A stretch of 61,932 nucleotides of DNA from JBMOKT01 sp049323895. GTDB taxonomy: Bacteria > Bacillota > Peptococcia > Peptococcales > BICA1-8. Location of the stretch: positions 1-61,932 of the forward strand of contig JBMOKT010000028.1 of assembly GCA_049323895.1 (NCBI GenBank). The letters run 5' to 3'. Below, piece after piece: positions 51,738 to 59,872 of the stretch. A program made the position numbers and the translations under genes. Within the stretch, counting starts at the first letter, position 1; each line of letters opens with the position of its first letter. Below the pieces are notes generated by a model. That model had not been told where the DNA came from. It did no database searches and worked only from the letters and a program-made list of their open reading frames with translations.

Positions 51738-53186
51738 TTAGTACTCGGTAATTAATTCCGGAATGTCTAATTTCAGACTCCTTACAACTTCCTTATCAAT
51801 AGATAGAGGCTCATGATTTTTCAAAATACTTTCTGCAATCTTCCTGGCCTTAGTTCTTCCGTCCAATGCACCATCAGCTTCCCAATTGGTCCGATTATTC
51901 CGATCGGCAACCTGAGGCAGATAGAATTCACTACGGATATGATTAACTGTATGGGGTTGTACCAAGAAATTCCCCCCAGTTCCCACCGCCTTTATGACAT
52001 CCACCGCAAGAGAATCCTCATTTACTTCTATCCCTCGCAGTGCGCGCATTACCATTCCGTTGATTTCATCATCAATTACATATTGTTCATAGGCTACAGT
52101 CATTCCAGACTCAAGCAAACCTGCAGCATCGTGAATGTAATTTGCCCCTGCTAGTGCGACCAACATGGAAGTTGACATTTTTTCATATCCTGACTGGACA
52201 TCGGGAATTTTTGCTTCCGTGACACCGGCAGTGGCATAGATAGGAAGATTATAAAACTGTGCCAGTTGGGCCCCAACAGCATTCATAATTCCGTTTTCCA
52301 CTGCTCCAAAGAGAAATGCCATGGTTCTCATATCTGCTGTGGTTGGGACATAACTAAACAAAACAGGGGTTCCCGGATTCACAATTTGGGTCAGCAATAT
52401 TCCGCTTAAAGCTTCGACATTAAGCTGGACTAAAGTGCCTGCCAATGTAATAGGCGAGGTCATACCGGCAATAGGAGCAGCTGGTGTTGCTAAGGGAATT
52501 CCGGCCTGGATTACTTCCAGCATCAATTCGGTGTATTTGGCATCCATCTTTAAAGGACTCATGATGCATGTAATCATGGAAAGTATGGGACGCTTCCGCA
52601 AAGCTTCTCTGCCCCCCATGATTGCTTCCCCCATTTTAATTACCTTACGAATACCTTCTAAAGTATAAACTCCACCCATTACATGTTTAGAGGTGTTGTT
52701 AAGTCCGGCAAAAAAACGGTTAACATCAACATTTTCCTGTCGCAATTCACTGGGATATACGGGAAGCACAAAGAAATGGACATGATCCAAGGCATCCACC
52801 AATTTTGCGGTGTTTCGAACATCCGATAATAAAGTAGGTCTTCTTGCTCCGCTCTCCAAATCGAGAATGTTTAGAGCAGTACCCCCTGTTCCTAAATAGA
52901 CATTTGTTCCTCCCAGATGAAGGTCATTCTTTTCTTCCCGACCACAAAGGATAACTTGAGATGGAGCCTTTTTAATTTTATCCATCAACCAATTTTCCGA
53001 CGCATAAAACCTTTTTCTCTTATAATCTACTTCAGCTCCTGCTTCTGCAAAAAACTTGAGTGCCAAAGGTTCGTGAACTTCCACTCCTACTTCTTCAAAT
53101 ATTTTCATGGAAGACCTGTGAATTATTTCAATTTCCTGGGGAGAGATCGGTTTATAAGATCCCCCGGGCAAACCACGTAATGCCAT
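51738..53186 (-). CDS. Trimethylamine methyltransferase (MttB) family protein, non-pyrrolysine, copy 2
   Basis: A 482-residue MttB homologue close to copy 3. Features include YLGTGGTALNILDLESGARR, AGMTSPITLAGTLVQLNVEA, IPDVQSGYEKMSTSM and HDAAGLLESGMTVAYEQYVID. The frame has no internal TAG, so no pyrrolysine. The start ATG at 53186 follows AGGAGAG. It lies just after the corrinoid protein gene, which should accept its methyl group. The likely substrate is a betaine-like quaternary amine. Confidence 0.88.
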   Translation of the reverse strand: MALRGLPGGSYKPISPQEIEIIHRSSMKIFEEVGVEVHEPLALKFFAEAGAEVDYKRKRFYASENWLMDKIKKAPSQVILCGREEKNDLHLGGTNVYLGTGGTALNILDLESGARRPTLLSDVRNTAKLVDALDHVHFFVLPVYPSELRQENVDVNRFFAGLNNTSKHVMGGVYTLEGIRKVIKMGEAIMGGREALRKRPILSMITCIMSPLKMDAKYTELMLEVIQAGIPLATPAAPIAGMTSPITLAGTLVQLNVEALSGILLTQIVNPGTPVLFSYVPTTADMRTMAFLFGAVENGIMNAVGAQLAQFYNLPIYATAGVTEAKIPDVQSGYEKMSTSMLVALAGANYIHDAAGLLESGMTVAYEQYVIDDEINGMVMRALRGIEVNEDSLAVDVIKAVGTGGNFLVQPHTVNHIRSEFYLPQVADRNNRTNWEADGALDGRTKARKIAESILKNHEPLSIDKEVVRSLKLDIPELITEY

Positions 53187-53221
53187 GTGTTCTCTCTCCT
53201 AATCACTTATTTTTCAAATCA

Positions 53222-53854
53222 TCATTGCGCATTCATTAATCTCTTGCACAACTCGGTAGCAGATGCAGCATCTGGAGCAAAACCATCTGCTCCAATTTCA
53301 TCGGCAAATTCTTGGGAAACTGGAGCTCCTCCCACAATTGCCTTTACTTTCAGTCCCTCTTCTTTACATAGTTCAATGGTATCTTTCATATGCAGCATGG
53401 TTGTGGTAAGCAAAGCTGACATGGCAACAATATCCGGATTATATTTTTTTACAGCGTCAACAAATTTTTCCGGTGGAATATCAATTCCGATGTTAACAAC
53501 AGTAAAACCGCTGCCTTCCAACATCATGGCTACCAGGTTTTTCCCAATATCATGCAGATCCCCTTTCACCGTTCCAATCACTACTTTTCCGATACTGGGC
53601 ATATCACCATCAGCTATCAAGGGTTTTACAATTTCAATTCCTGCTGACATGGAACGGGCCGCCATTAATACCTCAGGTACAAACATATCACCATTTTTAA
53701 AACGCACTCCGACCACATTCATTCCAGCAATTAACCCCTCATTAATAATTTCCAGAGGGTTATTTCCGGCATCTAAAAGCTGCTTAGTAATTTCTTTTAC
53801 CTGGCTCTCATTTCCTGCAATAACAAATTGTGATAAACTTTGATAGACTGACAT
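53222..53854 (-). CDS. Corrinoid methyl-carrier protein (MtgC/MtbC-like)
   Basis: A 210-residue corrinoid protein. An N-terminal helical cap (about 1-85) precedes a B12-binding Rossmann fold with the cobalt-ligating histidine in VKGDLHDIGKNLV, followed by VNIGIDIPPEKFVDA and VGGAPVSQEFADEIGADGFAPDA. It accepts a methyl group from the MttB-type enzymes and passes it to tetrahydrofolate through a second methyltransferase not present in this window. The start is ATG at 53854 with AAAGGAG upstream; the frame continues 30 codons further but overlaps the preceding gene and has no site. Confidence 0.93.
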   Translation of the reverse strand: MSVYQSLSQFVIAGNESQVKEITKQLLDAGNNPLEIINEGLIAGMNVVGVRFKNGDMFVPEVLMAARSMSAGIEIVKPLIADGDMPSIGKVVIGTVKGDLHDIGKNLVAMMLEGSGFTVVNIGIDIPPEKFVDAVKKYNPDIVAMSALLTTTMLHMKDTIELCKEEGLKVKAIVGGAPVSQEFADEIGADGFAPDAASATELCKRLMNAQ

Positions 53855-53876
53855 AGTTAGTGCTCCTTTCTTTTCA

Positions 53877-55328
53877 TTAAAATATGTCTTTTCCCTTAAT
53901 TCCCGGAAACATTTGGCGAATTTGTGCCTGAATCTCGGGTTCAATAGGGGTCACTCTATGCTCATATAATATCTTTTCAGCTATTATATGAGCCCGGGCA
54001 TGGGCATCTAGGGCTCCTTTTTGATTCCACGTTATTCTGTTCCATCTGTCTGATACTTTGGGCATATAAAATTCTTTTCTAAAATGTTTTGCCGTATGGA
54101 CATTAGCCAGGAAGTTGCCGGCAGGTCCTACTTCTTTAATGACATCAATGGCTAATGTTTCTTTATTTACTTCCACACCCTTGAGTACACGAAGCACGTT
54201 GCCAAGTATCTCATTATCGATGACCGTTTTCTCATAAGATACTGTAGTACAGTTCTCTAAGAGACCAGCGGCATCATGTATCCAGTTAGCTCCTGAAAGA
54301 CCTAAGGTCATTGCTTGACAAGCGCTTTCATATCCGGCCTGGGCATCGTTTAATTTTGAGTCGGACTGTCCCCCTGTAGCATAAAGGGGCAAATCATAGT
54401 ATTGGGCCATCTGGGCAATTCCAACATTTATCATAGAAGATTCAATTGCTCCGGCTACGTACGTGCCGGTTTGCATATCCATAATGCTGGAGGTGGTCCC
54501 AATAAATGCAGGACATCCTGGATTTACTAGCTGAGCGAGGGTTAATCCGGCCAATGATTCAGCTAAATTAATGGTAATAGTGGATGCCAAGGTGACTGGT
54601 GATGTGGCTCCAGCCAATGGTTCAGAGGGAACAGCCAGCGGCAGCCCTTTCATTGCTACTTCAATAAGAAAATCTGTGTAGTGCCAGTCCATAACTAGAG
54701 GGCTTACCATTAGAGTTATAAATGAGACAAAGGGTCGTTCCCTTAGTTTATTAGCACCCCCCGCAACCATCTCGGCAACCTTGATTGCTTCCCTTAAACC
54801 TTTCATGGTATACATTCCACCCATGATAGGCTTAGTTGTATTGGTAATTGCCCAATAAAAACGGTTTACGTCTACATCTTCTTCCGGTACATCTGCCGGA
54901 TAAGTGTGAATTACATAAAACGCAAGGTTTTCTAAGGCATCCATTAAACGGCCAAAATCTCTGACATCCTGTGTATTGGTAACTCGTCTTTCTCCGGTTT
55001 CAAAATCCAGGGCATACATAACTGTTCCCCCGGTACCAAAGTGGACCCTGTTTTTCTCTAAAACAGCATCATTTTTTTCATCTCTTCCGTGGATAATGAT
55101 TTTGGATGGGGCGGTCTTAATGGCCTTTTCCAGCATTACCCGGGGTATTTTTACGATCTCTGTGTTTGGATCACAGATTGCTCCATTTTTTTCGAAAATC
55201 TCAAAAGCCTGTTTGCTTTTTACTTGCATGCCAACTTCCTCTAGGAGTCTTACTACTCCTTCGTGGATAGCATTAACATCTGCATCATTGAAAAAGCGCA
55301 GTTGTCCACCTAATTGAGCAGAATACAT
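53877..55328 (-). CDS. Trimethylamine methyltransferase (MttB) family protein, non-pyrrolysine, copy 3
   Basis: An MttB homologue of 483 residues, nearest to copy 2. Features are HFGTGGTVMYALDFETGERR, AGATSPVTLASTITINLAES, LNDAQAGYESACQAM and HDAAGLLENCTTVSYEKTVID. No TAG interrupts the frame. The start is the ATG at 55328, nine bases after AAGGAAGTG; an upstream GTG (55370) has no site. It is followed 22 bases later by the corrinoid protein and is the best candidate for its cognate methyltransferase. Confidence 0.88.
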   Translation of the reverse strand: MYSAQLGGQLRFFNDADVNAIHEGVVRLLEEVGMQVKSKQAFEIFEKNGAICDPNTEIVKIPRVMLEKAIKTAPSKIIIHGRDEKNDAVLEKNRVHFGTGGTVMYALDFETGERRVTNTQDVRDFGRLMDALENLAFYVIHTYPADVPEEDVDVNRFYWAITNTTKPIMGGMYTMKGLREAIKVAEMVAGGANKLRERPFVSFITLMVSPLVMDWHYTDFLIEVAMKGLPLAVPSEPLAGATSPVTLASTITINLAESLAGLTLAQLVNPGCPAFIGTTSSIMDMQTGTYVAGAIESSMINVGIAQMAQYYDLPLYATGGQSDSKLNDAQAGYESACQAMTLGLSGANWIHDAAGLLENCTTVSYEKTVIDNEILGNVLRVLKGVEVNKETLAIDVIKEVGPAGNFLANVHTAKHFRKEFYMPKVSDRWNRITWNQKGALDAHARAHIIAEKILYEHRVTPIEPEIQAQIRQMFPGIKGKDIF

Positions 55329-55407
55329 TTTGAAAAGCACTTCCTTTCTTTGGGATAAACTATATGCCACCCCGTAAAATATTCACCTCCTTAAAAAAAC
55401 GGGGTTA

Positions 55408-56760
55408 TCAAACTGAAAAAATTGGACTTCCAACTCGCAGCAAGCCGCTAAGGATTCGGATATCTTTAAGGTCATCCAGGGAACGGACAATTTTGATAAT
55501 TTCCATTCTTTTGTCTTTATCTAAATAAGGGCCTGTAAATTCATTAAACTTAAAAATCAGGTCATCCCAGTCCAAAGGATTTTCAGGATCTCCTTTAACA
55601 AGATGCACCTCTTCCCGGAAGCTTAGTCCATCTGCCATCTCCATTATTACCCGTGCTGGCCGTGCAGCAGGAAATAATGGCTCCAAGTCTATCGCGTGAA
55701 CCATTTTGATTTTTCCTATTATTTTCCTCACATCAAGATTCTTAAGGTTTTCTTCTGCTACCTGCTTGGGTCCTACTTTACCAAACACCAAGGCGTTAGC
55801 CACCGTAAAAGGAATGCTGTACTGAGCTGCCTCAGAGCTTTTTGGGAAACTATGGTTTAAAGTAAGGGCTTTTTTGAATGTTTCAATACGGATTTCCTTT
55901 ACATTCTGCAAATTAGGATGATATTTTTCTCTAATTTGCAATGCCGCTGAAATGGGGGAATGGGACCAACGGCATGAAGTAAACTGTTTAAAATAAATAT
56001 TTAAATTTTCGAATTTTTCTCCAAAATTGCATAAAATTTCTTTAATTTTTGGCAGATAGTCTTGTTCATCAAGAAGAATTTCTTCGGGACCAGTAAAACC
56101 CTCCTGGGCTAAAAAAGCAGCGAAAACACCTGTGGCAGCACCCCAGCCAATACTTTCCTTAGTCATAGCCCCGTAAGCAATTGACTTTCCGCACTGAGCC
56201 GTGGGTCCGTAAACTTCTCCAATAGTTAAGGCGTTTAGCAAGCTCTTTTCCTTTAACCCCAGCAAACGTGCAGCTGCAGCTGCAGAACCAAATACTGCCC
56301 AACCACCTGAACCGTAAAAACGCTTTTCATGAATTGAATTCATCACTACTCCGCAGCGTATGGATAGTTCATAACCGATAACTACTGCAGTTAAAAATTC
56401 CTTCCCTGTTACTTGTCGCACTTCCCCTACAGATAATGCAGCCGGAAAAACCATTGCACCCGGATGACCTACTGCACCCCGGTGCCCATCATCTACATCC
56501 AGGGCACTGCCCAATGTACCGTTGACAAAAGCTGCGGAAACCGGAGACATAAGTATCGGAAAACCAATAATGGTACATTGATTATCCGTTCCAAACCATT
56601 TAGAACTTCTCATGGCAATGTCTGCAGCCTGGGTTTGTCTACCGGCAAAAGCTGCCCCTAAAAAGTCCAGCAAGCATTTTTTTGCCGTCTCAATGACTTC
56701 TTGTGATAAGGAATGAAAATCCATAGATTGACACCTGGCAGCAATCTTTTTAATATCCAT
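55408..56760 (-). CDS. MmgE/PrpD family protein
   Basis: A 450-residue protein of the MmgE/PrpD family, which holds 2-methylcitrate dehydratase, cis-aconitate decarboxylase and iminodisuccinate epimerase types. Family features: LLDFLGAAFAGRQT, VNGTLGSALDVDDGHRGAVGHPGA, YGSGGWAVFGSAAAAARLLGL. The start is ATG at 56760 with AGAGGTG upstream; the longer frame to 56820 runs across the sigma-54 promoter. It is the first gene of the methyltransferase operon. It may process the acid left after demethylation, or isomerise or dehydrate the substrate; the reaction is not known. Confidence 0.85.
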   Translation of the reverse strand: MDIKKIAARCQSMDFHSLSQEVIETAKKCLLDFLGAAFAGRQTQAADIAMRSSKWFGTDNQCTIIGFPILMSPVSAAFVNGTLGSALDVDDGHRGAVGHPGAMVFPAALSVGEVRQVTGKEFLTAVVIGYELSIRCGVVMNSIHEKRFYGSGGWAVFGSAAAAARLLGLKEKSLLNALTIGEVYGPTAQCGKSIAYGAMTKESIGWGAATGVFAAFLAQEGFTGPEEILLDEQDYLPKIKEILCNFGEKFENLNIYFKQFTSCRWSHSPISAALQIREKYHPNLQNVKEIRIETFKKALTLNHSFPKSSEAAQYSIPFTVANALVFGKVGPKQVAEENLKNLDVRKIIGKIKMVHAIDLEPLFPAARPARVIMEMADGLSFREEVHLVKGDPENPLDWDDLIFKFNEFTGPYLDKDKRMEIIKIVRSLDDLKDIRILSGLLRVGSPIFSV

Positions 56761-56789
56761 TTTAGCACCTCTTCTTTTGCACCTTATTT

Positions 56790-56804
56790 GCAAAAGACAT
56801 GCCA
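56790..56804 (-). promoter_or_regulatory. Sigma-54 promoter of the methyltransferase operon
   Basis: On the minus strand the sequence TGGCAT-GTCTT-TTGC matches the -24/-12 consensus (TGGCAC-N5-TTGC) with one change. Transcription should start about 12 bases on, near 56779, leaving a leader of about 20 bases with its ribosome site before the MmgE/PrpD start. A sigma-54 activator gene lies just upstream. Confidence 0.8.
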
Positions 56805-56865
56805 AAAAAAACAAAAACAAAAGACCCTAAAATTGGGCTTTTGTTTTCTAGATACCCTCAAACAT

Positions 56866-56945
56866 TTTTCAAATTGAAAACTGCTTAGCAAAAGAATGTT
56901 AAATTATTTCAGTTTTCAATTTGAAAATATTTTTCATTTTGAAAA
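56866..56945. promoter_or_regulatory. Three palindromic activator sites upstream of the sigma-54 promoter
   Basis: Three 15-base palindromes share TTTTCAA-N-TTGAAAA: 56866-56880 (perfect), 56913-56927 (perfect) and 56931-56945 (one mismatch). They stand 62 to 141 bases upstream of the -24 element, the usual place for an enhancer-binding protein. The last includes the stop codon of the activator gene. The binding protein is inferred to be that activator. Confidence 0.72.
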
Positions 56946-58712
56946 CTCAGATATATGATATTTTTTTCCTCTCCGGTAAAGAGTAGTTAGCCCCATACCT
57001 AGTGCAGCAGCTGCCTGCTGTTTGCCCTCCAAAGAATTTCCGTAAAAATTAAGTGCTTTAATTATTAGTTCTTTCTCTACCATTTCCAAAGTGGGTATCT
57101 CCCGAGGCTGGTTATCCCCTTTAATAATTGCCTGCTTAATACGCTGTGGTAAATGATGCACTTCTATATAAGATTTATCTGCCATGTGAGTACAATACTC
57201 CACAGTGTTCTGGAGTTCCCTCACATTTCCCGGCCAGCTATATTTTTTTAAAATACTTTCAGCTTCCTCTGTAAATCCATCTATGGACTTATTTAAGATT
57301 GTATTATAATAGTTAAAAAAGTGTTTAAGCAAAACAGGGATATCCTCTACTCTTTCCCTAATAGGAGGTACATAAAAAGGGATTACATTCAATCGGTAAT
57401 AAAGATCTTCGCGGTACTCTCCTCTTTTTATCATACTTTCAAGGTCACGATTTGTGGCTGTTATCAGACGAGCCTCAAGCTTAATAGGATTAACCGCCCC
57501 AATTCTTTCAAAGCTTTTTTCCTCCAGTACCCTTAAGAGCTTTGACTGTAAGTGCAAAGGTATATCTCCTATTTCGTCCAGGAAAAGTGTGCCTTGCTGA
57601 GCTAATTCAAATTTACCTACTTTTCCGCCTTTTTTAGCCCCTGTAAAAGAGCCCTCCTCATACCCAAAAAGCTCACTTTCCAAGAGCGTTTCAGGAATTG
57701 CGGCACAGTTGATACCAATAAAAGGACCCTTACCTCTTCCACTTTCGGCATGAATAGCGCGGGCAAAGAGCTCTTTTCCGGTACCACTTTCCCCACGAAT
57801 TAAAATAGTTGAATTACTTTTTGCTATTCTTTGGACCTGATGTTTTAGCATAATAATTGAATCGCTTTGACCCAATATGTTATCCAGACCATAATTATCA
57901 TGACCGGTTAAAGTATGAATAAATTTTCCAACCCTTTCAAGGTCCTGTATTACGGCAACAGCGCCTACAACTTCCTCATGAGTAAAAATGGGATGAGCGC
58001 TGACCACTAAACGGATATTGTCTTTATTTTTTTTCAACATAATTTCTTTTTCTTCAAAACCTCGCTTTTTTCTAACTACATCTATGAGAGAGGATTCGCA
58101 AGTAATTAACTTTATATTTTTTCCGACAATTTCAACTGACTGTAATTGAAGAAGGTTTTCTGCACTTTTATTAAAATAAGTAATAATTCCATGTTCGTTG
58201 ATGGCAATAATACCTTGTCCTACAGCATTAATGACTGCCTGTAATTCTGATGTGGTAACGGTAAGCTGTTCTAATAAAACTTTTTCCGAAATTTTGCTGG
58301 ATATCAAATCGGCCATTCTACTAAGAAAATCCAGTAATCTATCCTTTTTGTTTAACAAAGTTTCTTCCTGGTGCTTATCAAAAGTAATTAAACTAATTGA
58401 ACCAATACATTGATTACTATATACAATAGGATAAATTATTTGAGCATTATAATAACAATTTTCATGAAGGGGACAAGTTTTACAATATTCATGTTTTCCA
58501 GGTTCAGGTACGATAATTGCTTGGTTTCGGCGTTGAACCTCGCGGTTAATTACACCATAATCCATGCACTTACCAATCTTAGTTCTGGCAGCACCTGTTC
58601 CAGCTACCCTAACTAAATCTGTTCCGACAATTTCTACATCAACACTTAATACTGCAGCAATAGCTTCTGCAACCTTCTGCACTGTTTGAGAGATATCATT
58701 TAAAACAGCCAT
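56934..58712 (-). CDS. Sigma-54-dependent activator (GAF-like, PAS, AAA+, Fis-type HTH)
   Basis: A 592-residue enhancer-binding protein. The N-terminal 140 residues form a GAF-like sensor with a cysteine cluster (EYCKTCPLHENC) that could bind a metal or Fe-S centre. A PAS domain follows (about 150-265: VINAVGQGIIAINEHGIITYF). The AAA+ domain has Walker A GESGTGKELFAR, the sigma-54 contact loop GSFTGA (a variant of GAFTGA) and LFLDEIGDIP. A Fis-type helix-turn-helix ends the protein (KQQAAAALGMGLTTLYRR). It reads towards the methyltransferase operon and ends inside its binding sites. The inducer may be a quaternary amine or a redox signal. Confidence 0.93.
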   Translation of the reverse strand: MAVLNDISQTVQKVAEAIAAVLSVDVEIVGTDLVRVAGTGAARTKIGKCMDYGVINREVQRRNQAIIVPEPGKHEYCKTCPLHENCYYNAQIIYPIVYSNQCIGSISLITFDKHQEETLLNKKDRLLDFLSRMADLISSKISEKVLLEQLTVTTSELQAVINAVGQGIIAINEHGIITYFNKSAENLLQLQSVEIVGKNIKLITCESSLIDVVRKKRGFEEKEIMLKKNKDNIRLVVSAHPIFTHEEVVGAVAVIQDLERVGKFIHTLTGHDNYGLDNILGQSDSIIMLKHQVQRIAKSNSTILIRGESGTGKELFARAIHAESGRGKGPFIGINCAAIPETLLESELFGYEEGSFTGAKKGGKVGKFELAQQGTLFLDEIGDIPLHLQSKLLRVLEEKSFERIGAVNPIKLEARLITATNRDLESMIKRGEYREDLYYRLNVIPFYVPPIRERVEDIPVLLKHFFNYYNTILNKSIDGFTEEAESILKKYSWPGNVRELQNTVEYCTHMADKSYIEVHHLPQRIKQAIIKGDNQPREIPTLEMVEKELIIKALNFYGNSLEGKQQAAAALGMGLTTLYRRGKKYHISEFSK

Positions 58713-58840
58713 TGTTAACCCCCCAAAATATTTCCTTTCAATTTCGTAGTTGGAAATATTTAATAATGATATAGATAAATTCTAAAAATTCACTCTTTTT
58801 CCTTCTTTATATATGCATCTCCTAAAAAACTTAATTACAT

Positions 58841-58875
58841 TAAAAAACACAAGAACTCTAGAGGCTAGAGTTCTT
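58841..58875 (-). terminator. Terminator after the unassigned cysteine-tail gene
   Basis: AAGAACTCTAG (58851-58861) and CTAGAGTTCTT (58865-58875) are perfect inverted repeats around a three-base loop. On the minus strand GTGTTTTTTAA follows. It ends the gene at 58894-59706. Confidence 0.88.
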
Positions 58876-58893
58876 AAGAAATTTTATATTGGA

Positions 58894-59706
58894 TTAACAG
58901 TTTTTGTTATAGCGACATCTGGGGTAACGGCAGTCGCTGCAGTCTCCCTTGTTACCTGCAATGGGCGGCTCCCCTTTTACTTCATTTTCAATAAAGTTAA
59001 TTGTTTTCTCAATCTCCTCTTCGCTGCCCTCAACGGCTAAGACCACAGCACCTTCATTGCCGCCAATTCCACCGGAAGCAACGTGGGTAGCCTTTACTCC
59101 AAATAGAATCTTCAATGCTTCTATTTCAGTAACAACAATTGTATTGGGAATACAAAACATACCGAAATCTGCTCCTAAAGAATGGTCAATTGTGCGGGCT
59201 CCAACTGCTTTAGCAGCTTCTTTGACAGAAGGAACTAATTTTTCCAGACCTACAGGAGTAATATATTTTAATCCTTGAGAAGTTACCGTACCAATTATTT
59301 TAGGTATTGTGCCACCGTCAAAACCTGAGGTAACTACTCCTACATTTCCTTCAGTATCTACCGCATTGGCACCTTTGATTACCACAGTTTCTACATGGAA
59401 ATCCTGGAATGCATCAGCAACTGATTTATCAACAGGCTTTCCTTTATAAATCACACTGGGAAAAGGCTTTCTGACCTCAGGCTTAGTAACACACAATACT
59501 CCGTCAGTACTTGTACCGACAGTTCCCAGATGGGGCTCTATTCCTTTGTCTCCCAAAATTTCCTGGGCTACAAAACCGTTAGTAGTACCCCCCGCTAAGA
59601 TAATATAAGCCTTTTCCTTAGCTTGCTTTACCTCCTCCATAGCGGCAACTGCTTTAGCAATTAAGCGTCTTGATTCAGCAGACTTTAACGTAAAAACCGT
59701 TTTCAA
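58894..59706 (-). CDS. Conserved-looking protein of unknown function with cysteine-rich tail
   Basis: A 270-residue soluble protein that I do not recognise. The N-terminal half has a Rossmann-like beginning (KAYIILAGGTTNGFVAQEILG) and glycine-rich loops (GTVGTSTDGVLCV, VTSGFDGGTIPKIIGTV). Near residue 215 is HVASGGIGGNEGAVVLAVEGSEEE. The last 20 residues hold five cysteines (GDCSDCRYPRCRYNKNC), which suggest a metal or Fe-S site or a redox tail. The start is TTG at 59706 with GGAGGT eight bases upstream. It is divergent from selD with about 165 bases between, so a link to selenium use is possible but unproven. Confidence 0.6.
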   Translation of the reverse strand: MKTVFTLKSAESRRLIAKAVAAMEEVKQAKEKAYIILAGGTTNGFVAQEILGDKGIEPHLGTVGTSTDGVLCVTKPEVRKPFPSVIYKGKPVDKSVADAFQDFHVETVVIKGANAVDTEGNVGVVTSGFDGGTIPKIIGTVTSQGLKYITPVGLEKLVPSVKEAAKAVGARTIDHSLGADFGMFCIPNTIVVTEIEALKILFGVKATHVASGGIGGNEGAVVLAVEGSEEEIEKTINFIENEVKGEPPIAGNKGDCSDCRYPRCRYNKNC

Positions 59707-59872
59707 GTCGAGGACCTCCTTTTTATTAAATATATTATTATTATCTAAAATTGCAGGAAATCCTGCTTAACTTCATTTTTTTCTTCTGCTGTATATATGG
59801 ATTGAGTATTTTGAAAGGTATGTATTATAATAATGGTTAGCAACTATTCTTCGATTAAAAAGGATGTCAGAT

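Noticed and set aside
53187..53843. A 218-codon open frame on the plus strand opposite the corrinoid protein gene.
   Set aside because: It is the antisense shadow of a well-recognised gene, with Ser/Thr/Ile/Pro-rich composition and no ribosome site or family feature.
45230..55328. Possible pyrrolysine in the MttB homologues.
   Set aside because: All three frames are full length without an internal TAG, and no pyrrolysine biosynthesis genes are in the window.
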